Of a stretch of DNA of 11,669 nt, positions 1 through 6,130 are shown piece after piece; the first letter of the stretch is position 1; every line of letters begins with the position of its first letter. Both the position numbers and the translations under genes were made by a program. The notes below the pieces were generated by a model. It saw only the letters and a program-made list of their open reading frames with translations. It did no database searches and had not been told where the DNA came from. This stretch comes from CAYSPT01 sp964432985 (GTDB lineage Bacteria; Muiribacteriota; CAYSPT01): the NCBI GenBank assembly GCA_964432985.1, contig CAYSPT010000104.1:1-11669 (forward strand), given 5' to 3'.

Positions 1-734
1 GAAGCGATCTTGGACCACTCGAAAGCCGGGGAGATGTTCCCCGCTTTGTCCTGGCAGGCTATATACAGAGTCTTCGTATCGCTTCTCACGGTTACGTTTC
101 CTACATAGATTGCCCCCATGGGCGTGTTGCGCCGAAAATTGAATTTGTGGATCATGTCGTGGAAACTGGTGTTCTCGGTACATCCCCTGACCATCTTGAT
201 TCCCGTTCCGCTTTCGATGACCAGGAAAGAAACGTACTTGCTGCCGGTGGTGCCGTCGAACAGAACATCGGCGCCGGGAGAGCCTTCCCTGACAGAAGGA
301 GCAATGGTGTCGGCGCTGCCGTAATAGAAATCCCAGGTGACCAGGACCTCTTTTCGCCGCTGTTCCTCCCAGGTCCCGTGAATTGGACGGCATCTAACAT
401 ACAGCGTGTGTTTCACAAATCTTTTCAGGTACAGGTAAGAAGGGATTCTCCCCGTGTGGGTCTTGCCCCGGCTGAAGTCAATGTTCATTCCCGTCCAGCC
501 CAGGTCGGCATCGATAGAACCGCGGACATCAGCCACTGTGCTGGTACGCAGATGGATGGTGTTGCCCGATGCCCCCCCGTGGGGAGAGACTGTAGAGTTG
601 GATGGAAACGTGACAATAATGGTGGTGCCAGCAAGGATCCCGTTGGCATTAACTGCACCATCTGCACCAACGACGTCGACACATGAGAAGCACAACACCG
701 CGATACCTAGTACCACAAGGAGACGACAACGCAT
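1..734 (-). CDS. secreted beta-rich hypothetical protein (3' end beyond window)
   Basis: An open frame reads leftward from an ATG at 734 to the window edge without a stop (244 codons visible), so the C-terminus is missing. The N-terminus (MRCRLLVVLGIAVLCFSC) is a short basic region followed by a hydrophobic stretch, with a plausible signal peptidase I site near VVGA|DG at residue 24. Cys18 is not in a good lipobox, so a lipoprotein is less likely. The mature part is rich in Thr, Gly, Val and aromatic residues in alternating patterns. The segment from about residue 140 (IAPSVREG, then LFDGTTG, SGTGIKMVRGC and LYIACQDKAGNISP) resembles the Ig-like or fibronectin-like modules of bacterial surface proteins. 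The start has only a weak purine stretch (GGTGG) upstream. The family is not recognised. It lies 218 bp downstream of the DUF4214/glycosidase gene on the same strand and may be a second cell-surface component. Confidence 0.75.
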   Translation of the reverse strand, partial: MRCRLLVVLGIAVLCFSCVDVVGADGAVNANGILAGTTIIVTFPSNSTVSPHGGASGNTIHLRTSTVADVRGSIDADLGWTGMNIDFSRGKTHTGRIPSYLYLKRFVKHTLYVRCRPIHGTWEEQRRKEVLVTWDFYYGSADTIAPSVREGSPGADVLFDGTTGSKYVSFLVIESGTGIKMVRGCTENTSFHDMIHKFNFRRNTPMGAIYVGNVTVRSDTKTLYIACQDKAGNISPAFEWSKIA

Positions 735-764
735 AGCCGTACCACCAATCAAGCCCGTGCCACC

Positions 765-794
765 ATAGTATCAGCCGTGAAATGGCAAAGACAA
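765..794 (-). promoter_or_regulatory. possible promoter of the secreted protein gene
   Basis: Reading leftward, TTGTCT (794-789) and TACTAT (770-765) are 18 bp apart. Each matches four of six positions of the -35 and -10 consensus. Transcription would begin about 25 bases before the ATG at 734. This is a visual match only; such pairs arise often by chance in AT-rich spacers. Confidence 0.25.
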
Positions 795-884
795 GTATTT
801 ATCTGTTCCAGGAATGTATCGGTAGTTATGGTGGTTCATCCAAGCGTTCGACCAGGTGCTGGAAAGATAGGCGCCTCTGCGAGA

Positions 885-907
885 GTTGTTCTCAAATTGA
901 GAACAAC
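885..907. promoter_or_regulatory. 23-nt perfect palindrome, candidate operator
   Basis: The arm GTTGTTCTCAA at 885-895 is followed by one central base and then its exact reverse complement at 897-907. It lies 46 bases past the stop of the DUF4214/glycosidase gene and about 150 bases before the start of the secreted protein gene. It lacks a T-run on either side, and a one-base centre leaves almost no loop, so an intrinsic terminator is unlikely. A binding site for a dimeric regulator fits better. The dyad at 3164-3186 has the same 23-bp span and the same outer arms. Confidence 0.5.
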
Positions 908-952
908 CCATTTGTCTTGGGGTACGTGCCAAAGATAACAATCTTATCCAGC

Positions 953-3037
953 TCAATGACCGTCCCGATGCATTTTTACCAGGGACTCCATCTGCGGTTT
1001 TCGGATCTGATACGACTGCCAGCCGGTGTAGTCGGGCCCGGTGGTGAACAGCGTCGCTCCCAGACACCGGCCGAAGTTCTCGGTGTTCCAGTGCCTGATC
1101 CGGTCCTGGAATCGCCGGATCTGGTCCAGGTGCCGGCTCCAGTTACCCCCCAGGCACTTGTCCGATCGCCATCCGTCATGCGGCAGCATGGGGACGGAGC
1201 CGTTTGCCTGCCGCCCCGGGGTACCGGTAGCCCCCACCTCACCCAGAATATAAAGAGGATAGAGGCCGTGACGGACGAATACGCGGTCCCACTGCTGCCA
1301 GCGGCCCGCGTACTGATCCCAGCCGTTTTCCAGGTAACATGTGCTCATGTTCGCCGGCCAGTAGGCATGGTACCCCAGGGCGCCGCCGTTCTCCACAGCC
1401 TTCCTGGCCGCCGGGAGAAGCAGTTCGATTTCGGCGTCCAGGGGGTTGCCCACCGGCACGGTGAGCAGCAGGGGAGCGATGGGCAGCCCGGTTTCCGCCA
1501 GGGCGTCGGCGAACTCGCAGTCGAACCGAACAGCGGCCTTGATCTCATCGGTTCTGCCACCGGCTATGGTCTCGTTGTAGCTCTCAAGAAAATCAACGTA
1601 CGGCGCGTATTTTTTCAGGTCGGGAAGCATGGACTGCACGTAGCGCCGCGCGTTTCCAGGGCTCATGTCCTGGTGTCCCACGTAGCTTCGCATGACGGTC
1701 AACGTCGTCGGCGACACCTGCTTAACCAGCCTGGCGTCTTCCCAGTTGAACACTTTTATAAGGGTGGGCTTGGCGGAGCGGAGAAATTGCTCTACTCCGT
1801 CCATCATCCCCTGGACATGCAGGCTGATCAACAGGCGGCCTTTGCCGGCCGGCGGTTGATCCGGCGGCGGGGGTGGGGGATCCTGCGGCGGTTCCACATC
1901 CCCGTCTCCGTGCTTTGCCCTGTATTCATCGCTGTCAAGGAAACACCGGTAGACGTACTCCCTGCTCGTTCCTCTTTTCAGGTTCCTAAGGTGCAGGTCG
2001 TACCCGAAAGCGTCGGGTTGCCGCCCGAGCAGGCTCCGGTACAGCCACCGGACATATTCCTCATCGGTGAGTTGAGGTCCCTGGGGAAGTTTGTAACCTT
2101 CATCATCATCGCCCCTTTCTCTCTTTGCCAGGCGCTTGAGACCGATCTCCCGGCCGGCATCCATGTGGGGCCGCTCCCGACGAAAAGCGTCCAGACTGCC
2201 GGTGCCCATGAAGGTGAACCCGCCCCGTGCCATGGCTTCCTCTATTTCGTAGTAGCCCACGGCACAGTCGAAGGTGAATCCGGACTCGTCTCCCGGGTGA
2301 GGGCACACCTGCTTCATCTTCTTGATCAGGGCGCCGATCATGCTTTGCTCACCCATCCTGTCCAGGAACCGCTGACGCAGATCACCACCGTCGGGGAAAC
2401 CACCCCGGGGAGGAAACCAGGTCTCCCCTTCCCGCGGAGAGAAGTTCAATTTCGGCTGCCGCCCAACGGGCGGCTTCTGTCCAGGCGGCCGTTCGCCGGT
2501 TTTTCCTGCCTGCAACGCTTTGTACTCATCGCTTCTTGTAAAATACAAATATACGTATTCTCTGCTCGTGCCCCTTTTCAGATTTCCCAGGTGCAGGTCG
2601 AATCCGGTCTGATCTGGTTTGCGCTCCAGCAGGTTCAGGTAGAGCCAGACTACGTATTGCTCGTCGGATAACTCCTGGGCTCCAACGGGTAACTCCTGGG
2701 CTCCAACGGATAACTCCTGGGCTCCAACGGATAACTCCTGGGCTCCAACGGGTAACTCCTGGGTTCCAACGGATAACTCTTGGGCCCCAACGGGCAGCTC
2801 CTGGGTCCCAACGGGCAGCCCTTCAGGAATGACAGGCGTTGCCGGCTCAACCGCCGTGGCTTCGGGTGAATATCCGTCACGCGGCTGCCGCCCGCCGGTG
2901 AGGCTGTCCAGCAAGTCTACAGCGCTGGCCGGAACGGCAAGCGTCACCAGGTTAAGTAAAATCAGACTGAACAGAGCAATGAAAACCAAAAAATATGCAT
3001 GCGTCGAATTTTCATTTTTAAAAAACACCAACACCAT
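953..3037 (-). CDS. exported protein with heptapeptide repeats, two DUF4214 domains and a GH-A-like glycosidase barrel
   Basis: 694 residues. Residues 12-39 form a signal peptide ending VPASA|V. Residues 76-123 are seven near-perfect VG(A/T)QEL(P/S) units. Residues 124-175 and 324-374 are two DUF4214 domains sharing the pattern YV.WLY..LL.R.PD..G.DLHL.NLKRGTSREYVY..F..SDEY. DUF4214 is known from exported and surface proteins. A Pro-rich linker (380-396) leads to a C-terminal domain (400-690) with clan GH-A barrel hallmarks: Asn488-Glu489 in ESYNE as candidate acid/base, His557 in GYHAYW, and Glu600 in ILGEVG as candidate nucleophile. The inference is a secreted glycan-active enzyme or binder; substrate unknown. 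Start: the purine run GAAGGGGG directly abuts the ATG at 3037, so GTG, TTG or GTG at codons 2-4 would be better spaced. The change would be at most three residues. Its nearest upstream gene, the amidase-antiporter, diverges from it. Confidence 0.85.
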   Translation of the reverse strand: MVLVFFKNENSTHAYFLVFIALFSLILLNLVTLAVPASAVDLLDSLTGGRQPRDGYSPEATAVEPATPVIPEGLPVGTQELPVGAQELSVGTQELPVGAQELSVGAQELSVGAQELPVGAQELSDEQYVVWLYLNLLERKPDQTGFDLHLGNLKRGTSREYVYLYFTRSDEYKALQAGKTGERPPGQKPPVGRQPKLNFSPREGETWFPPRGGFPDGGDLRQRFLDRMGEQSMIGALIKKMKQVCPHPGDESGFTFDCAVGYYEIEEAMARGGFTFMGTGSLDAFRRERPHMDAGREIGLKRLAKRERGDDDEGYKLPQGPQLTDEEYVRWLYRSLLGRQPDAFGYDLHLRNLKRGTSREYVYRCFLDSDEYRAKHGDGDVEPPQDPPPPPPDQPPAGKGRLLISLHVQGMMDGVEQFLRSAKPTLIKVFNWEDARLVKQVSPTTLTVMRSYVGHQDMSPGNARRYVQSMLPDLKKYAPYVDFLESYNETIAGGRTDEIKAAVRFDCEFADALAETGLPIAPLLLTVPVGNPLDAEIELLLPAARKAVENGGALGYHAYWPANMSTCYLENGWDQYAGRWQQWDRVFVRHGLYPLYILGEVGATGTPGRQANGSVPMLPHDGWRSDKCLGGNWSRHLDQIRRFQDRIRHWNTENFGRCLGATLFTTGPDYTGWQSYQIRKPQMESLVKMHRDGH
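1919..2068 (-). repeat. second copy of the DUF4214 coding segment
   Basis: Encodes residues about 324-373. It is closely similar to the segment at 2519-2668, and the block DLHL.NLKRGTSREYVY is identical apart from one residue. The pair indicates an internal domain duplication within one gene. Confidence 0.7.
2519..2668 (-). repeat. first copy of the DUF4214 coding segment
   Basis: Encodes residues about 124-173, directly after the heptapeptide array. It is paired with the copy at 1919-2068. The 150-residue region between them (about 176-323) is unlike either copy and contains two Cys (C245, C258). Confidence 0.7.
2666..2833 (-). repeat. 21-bp tandem repeat array, seven clear units plus one degenerate
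   Basis: Seven contiguous 21-bp units run from 2666 to 2812, with plus-strand consensus GG(A/G)TAACTCCTGGGCTCCAA followed by C. An eighth diverged unit follows at 2813-2833. Unit boundaries are 2666, 2687, 2708, 2729, 2750, 2771 and 2792. The units at 2666, 2708 and 2729 are identical. Every unit is a multiple of three, so copy-number change would keep the reading frame and only lengthen or shorten the stalk between signal peptide and first DUF4214 domain. Confidence 0.9.
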
Positions 3038-3161
3038 CCCCCTTCAGTATTGTTCTATGCAAATAGTATTGATAAGTTGCAAAATAATTCAAATTCATAA
3101 CAAATATAAGAAAAACATTTCTCGTTAAGTGGCGTATGCAGGGGGATATATGCCTCCTCAG

Positions 3162-3188
3162 AGGTTGTTTCAAATTTCGCTACAACCT
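3162..3188. promoter_or_regulatory. inverted repeat AGGTTGT...ACAACCT, candidate operator
   Basis: AGGTTGT (3162-3168) and ACAACCT (3182-3188) are exact reverse complements separated by 13 bases. The inner 23-bp span (3164-3186) begins GTTGTT and ends ACAAC, as does the palindrome at 885-907, and the two agree at 15 of 23 positions. It is about 125 bases before the DUF4214/glycosidase start and 160 before the antiporter start, so it could act on either. Confidence 0.4.
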
Positions 3189-3211
3189 GTGAACAGGTCC
3201 CCATACCTGTT
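3185..3211. promoter_or_regulatory. alternating ACCTGT / ACAGGT / ACCTGT dyads
   Basis: ACCTGT (3185-3190), ACAGGT (3193-3198) and ACCTGT (3205-3210) alternate. The middle element can pair with the left one (2-base gap) or, extended to AACAGGT/ACCTGTT, with the right one (6-base gap). The two ACCTGT copies are 20 bp apart, about two helical turns. Either repeated operator half-sites or mutually exclusive RNA hairpins in the leader of the amidase-antiporter gene would explain this. No regulator is identified. Confidence 0.35.
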
Positions 3212-3330
3212 TACCCGGTATACGAATTTTCGAATCGCGCCCCCTCTTACCTTCTTTAAAATATTACCAGTGCTGGCAAAACTGTGTCAGGCAGACTTGT
3301 GAACGTACCGGCGCTGGTGATAGTATGAGG

Positions 3331-3341
3331 GTAGGTAGGAT
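3331..3341 (+). promoter_or_regulatory. ribosome binding site that decides the antiporter start
   Basis: The purine-rich GTAGGTAGGAT places GGA eight bases before the ATG at 3349. The earlier in-frame ATG at 3325 has no comparable sequence upstream. Starting at 3349 also gives a cleaner signal peptide (MNTIKHVKPAGF, then hydrophobic residues). Confidence 0.55.
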
Positions 3342-3348
3342 AGAACCG

Positions 3349-6012
3349 ATGAACACCATCAAACATGTAAAACCAGCTGGTTTTGTAGCCCTAAAAGTAA
3401 TCTGCACGCTGCTTATTTGCCTGGCGGTTGTGCTCCCCTGCCGGGCGGCGGGGCCAGCGGGGCCGAGAATAGGTCTGACCGACACAGTGTACCACCAGTT
3501 CCGGGTGATACTGAAAGAACTGGACGCCACTCCGGTTGACCTCGTCACCGAAACCTCCATGCAAGCGTATTTCAACGATATCAGCGAATTTTACAGCTAC
3601 ACGATAAAATCGTATCAACCGTATGATATCAATGTATGGCGAATTTACCACTGGGTGGCCGACTTCGACGGTCCCATGGCCACCAGCGGCAAGCAGGACA
3701 CCGATACCTGGGTGAAGACCACCCTGGACGGTGAACTCTGGCGCTGGCGCTGGGAGCGGCGTGACGCCCCGAAACCGCTGGTGCTGACTTCGGAAGATTT
3801 TCTGCGGGAGTTTATCAACCTGGAAGCGGTGGAAGCCGCCGTGCAGAACATCGACGGGCTGCTCATCGGGGGAGGAGAGGGAGTCAATCCCAGGCTGTAC
3901 GGGAACGACAAGGGTATCCCTCCATTCAGGGGGTACAAGACCAGGGACATCATCGAGATAGCTTTCATCTGGGCAGCCCTGAAGCACCAGAAACCCATCC
4001 TGGGAATCTGCCGCGGCGCCCAGATACTGGCCGTGGCCCTGGGAAGCGAGCTCACCTTCGACCTCCCTGCGGTCTACGACTACGAGGGACTCAGCGACCG
4101 GCACTACCACGCCAACGAGGTGGAGGACGCCAAAGGGCACGATATCGTGGTCCTGCCGGGGAGCACAATGGCGGAGATACTGGGGCTTTCGGGACCGGGA
4201 CCGCATGTGATCAATGTCAATAGCTACCACACGCACGCCGTGCTGAAACCATCGCCGTTGATCTCGGTGCAGGCTTACGACTACACCAACACAGAGAACA
4301 TCGAGCGGAACATCATAGAAGGGTTCGTCCATCGTGATGCGGATCGTTTCGTGGCGGGAGTGCAGTGGCACCCGGAGCGGCCGATGTCGGAAACCGGCGA
4401 GCGGGCACGGCTGGTGTTCGATCCCAAACGGTTCTTTCCCCGCCCCCACGATAAAGCGATATTCGATAGCTTCCTGACGGCGGCGGGCAAGGAACCGCCG
4501 GCAAAAGAAAAAAAGAAAGATTACTTCGGTATCTGGTCCGTGCTGCCGGCGTTCGTCGCCCTTATCCTGGCCATAGCCACCCGTCACGTCATCCTCTCCC
4601 TGGTAATCGGCGTGTTCGGGGGGATGATCGTCTACAACGGAGGCAACGTGTTCAAAGGGCTGGTGGACTTCATCGAGCTGGGTCCCTTCGCCCAGCTGGC
4701 CAGGGAGTCAAATGCCCGGGTCATAATCATTATCAGCATCATCGGCGGTTTCGTGTACCTGGTGGAGCAGTCCGGTGGTATGAAGTCCTTTGCCAGGAAG
4801 ATCACGTCGTTCGTAGACACGCCATTCAAAGCCCAGCTGTCAGTCTGGATGGCCGGGCTGGCCATATTCTTCACCGATTCGGGCAACAGCCTGATCCTGG
4901 GGCCGCTGTTCAGACCCATCTTCAAGAGCCTCAGGATATGCCGGGAGAAGCTCGCCTTCATCCTGGACTCCACCTCCTCGCCGGTGTGCGTGCTGATTCC
5001 CGTCATCAGCTGGGGGATCTACATCATGAGCCTGGTTGAGCAGTCGTTTAAACCGCTGGGACTCACCGAGAGCCCCCTGAGCGCTTTCGCCAACGTGCTT
5101 CCCTTCCAGTTCTACCCGCTGCTGGCCATCGTCACCGTGCCGCTCATGGCTTTCATCGGAAAAGAGTACGGCCCCATGGCCCGTTTCCAGCGCCAGGCCC
5201 TGGAAACGGAAGAGGAGGACGCAGCCGAGCCGGAGCTGGCCGAGGAACAAGAAGCCCAGGCCGGTGCGCGGGCGGTCTTTCTACCCCTGGGAACCATGCT
5301 CTTCGTGGCGTTTGCCCTGTTCGCCTACTTCTATGTCGCGCTTGGATCGCTGCCGGGGAAGAAGATCCAGACATCCCTGGTAATCGCCTACATGTCGGGA
5401 GCTATCGTGTGCGCGGCGATACTGAAACTACAGAAAGTTTATACTGTCAAGCAATCCTTCAAACTGTTTATCAAGGGGATCAGCCGGGTGGTGTTCATCA
5501 TCATCGTCCTGCTGCTGGCCTGGTCCATGGGCGACGTGTGCAAGCTTCTTAAAACCGGTGATTTCATCGCCCGTTTCTTCGGCGACTTTCTCGCCCCCGC
5601 CCTGCTGCCGGCGGTGGTGTTCGTGCTGGGAGCGGTGATATCGCTTTCCACCGGCTCGTCCTGGGGCACCTTCGCCCTGCTCATGCCCATCGCCATCCCG
5701 GTGGCCCACGGTATCGGCGCCCCACTGTATGTGACCATCGCCTCGGTGTTAAGCGGGGGGATGTTCGGTGACCACGCCTCACCCATTTCGGACACCACCA
5801 TCCTGTCGTCCATGTCCTCGGGGTGCGAGCACGCCGACCACGTGAACACCCAGCTGCCCTACGCCTGCGTCACCGGCCTGTCGGCCCTGATCACATTCCT
5901 TATCGCGGGATTCACGGGCAGTATCTGGTGCCTGTTGTCGGGGCTTGTCATCCATGGCGTGCTGTTGCTGTCGATCACCCGCCTCTTTGGTATTCCGGCA
6001 CACAGTTCTTAA
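3349..6012 (+). CDS. exported class I glutamine-amidotransferase (peptidase C26-like) fused to NhaC-family Na+/H+ antiporter
   Basis: 887 residues from the preferred ATG; an alternative ATG at 3325 adds eight, and numbering here counts from that one. A signal peptide or first membrane segment (21-41, ending PCRAA) precedes a gamma-glutamyl hydrolase domain (48-390): GLLIGGGEGVNP (178-189), nucleophile elbow GICRGAQ with Cys229, and WHPE with His349 and Glu351, so the triad looks intact. About 80 residues before GLLIGGG (80-160) have no counterpart I recognise in the usual ~250-residue PuuD-type enzymes. A Lys-rich link (393-399) leads to a multipass region (400-890) with NhaC signatures: FFTDSGNS (515-522), TGSSWGTF (776-783) and GGMFGDHASPISDTT (811-825), plus an acidic loop (627-645). 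The known role of NhaC proteins is exchange of Na+ for H+ or small organic ions. Inference: an extracytoplasmic amidase feeds an amine, amino acid or ammonium signal to the transporter. The fused order is the notable feature. Confidence 0.9.
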   Translation: MNTIKHVKPAGFVALKVICTLLICLAVVLPCRAAGPAGPRIGLTDTVYHQFRVILKELDATPVDLVTETSMQAYFNDISEFYSYTIKSYQPYDINVWRIYHWVADFDGPMATSGKQDTDTWVKTTLDGELWRWRWERRDAPKPLVLTSEDFLREFINLEAVEAAVQNIDGLLIGGGEGVNPRLYGNDKGIPPFRGYKTRDIIEIAFIWAALKHQKPILGICRGAQILAVALGSELTFDLPAVYDYEGLSDRHYHANEVEDAKGHDIVVLPGSTMAEILGLSGPGPHVINVNSYHTHAVLKPSPLISVQAYDYTNTENIERNIIEGFVHRDADRFVAGVQWHPERPMSETGERARLVFDPKRFFPRPHDKAIFDSFLTAAGKEPPAKEKKKDYFGIWSVLPAFVALILAIATRHVILSLVIGVFGGMIVYNGGNVFKGLVDFIELGPFAQLARESNARVIIIISIIGGFVYLVEQSGGMKSFARKITSFVDTPFKAQLSVWMAGLAIFFTDSGNSLILGPLFRPIFKSLRICREKLAFILDSTSSPVCVLIPVISWGIYIMSLVEQSFKPLGLTESPLSAFANVLPFQFYPLLAIVTVPLMAFIGKEYGPMARFQRQALETEEEDAAEPELAEEQEAQAGARAVFLPLGTMLFVAFALFAYFYVALGSLPGKKIQTSLVIAYMSGAIVCAAILKLQKVYTVKQSFKLFIKGISRVVFIIIVLLLAWSMGDVCKLLKTGDFIARFFGDFLAPALLPAVVFVLGAVISLSTGSSWGTFALLMPIAIPVAHGIGAPLYVTIASVLSGGMFGDHASPISDTTILSSMSSGCEHADHVNTQLPYACVTGLSALITFLIAGFTGSIWCLLSGLVIHGVLLLSITRLFGIPAHSS

Positions 6013-6130
6013 GCGCACGAATTCGTGTCCGCAGAAGGCAAGTTTGTGAAATATGCGGGTTAAGGCGTAAAAAATCTCTCGAAGAGCAGCATCATGGCCG
6101 GGATAGATATCAGGGAGAACAGGAAACCGG
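6013..6130. other. convergent intergenic spacer, possible frameshift extension
   Basis: Both flanking genes end here. A 12-bp palindrome CACGAATTCGTG (6016-6027) follows the antiporter stop by three bases but has no T-run, so it is not a clear terminator. On the minus strand the -1 frame relative to the 260-residue membrane protein stays open from its end to a TAA at 6062-6060 and would encode a hydrophobic segment (FLFSLISIPAMMLLFERFF). Confidence 0.45.

Larger units (their letters stand above)
735..952. other. intergenic spacer with a palindrome, no supported gene
   Basis: This 218-bp spacer separates two leftward genes. It contains the palindrome at 885-907, a possible promoter at 765-794, and an 8-bp inverted pair CCACCATA (760-767) / TATGGTGG (827-834) too far apart to be a convincing hairpin. 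A leftward frame ending at 771 translates to a plausible-looking tail (AYLSSTWSNAWMNHHNY) but has no start or RBS of its own, so it is not called. Confidence 0.5.
3038..3348. other. divergent intergenic region, AT-rich, multiple dyads
   Basis: This 311-bp spacer lies between the leftward DUF4214/glycosidase gene and the rightward amidase-antiporter gene and must hold the promoters of both. About 3040-3125 is strongly AT-rich (runs such as AAATATAAGAAAAAC). The part from 3160 to 3240 holds the two overlapping dyad groups listed separately. No intact gene or RNA gene is evident. No -10/-35 pair is distinct enough to call. Confidence 0.6.

Noticed and set aside
147..686. 179-codon open frame on the plus strand
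   Set aside because: Antisense to the secreted protein gene, which has a signal peptide and beta-rich sequence; the plus frame has neither.
771..880. Plausible-looking peptide tail on the minus strand
   Set aside because: The frame begins inside the DUF4214/glycosidase gene in another phase and has no start or RBS; the stretch is too short to call a gene remnant.
782..2671. 629-codon open frame on the plus strand
   Set aside because: It lies wholly opposite the DUF4214/glycosidase gene, has no RBS or coherent domains, and its length is explained by GC-rich codon bias of the real gene on the other strand.
2666..2833. CRISPR-like array
   Set aside because: The units are contiguous 21-bp repeats without unique spacers and encode in-frame heptapeptides, so this is a coding tandem repeat.
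3391..4587. 398-codon open frame on the minus strand
   Set aside because: Antisense to the amidase part of the antiporter fusion, whose motifs are unmistakable. Its product is His/Arg/Gln-rich without recognisable motifs.
6016..6027. CACGAATTCGTG palindrome as terminator of the antiporter gene
   Set aside because: Only four pairs form around a four-base loop and no T-run follows on either strand.
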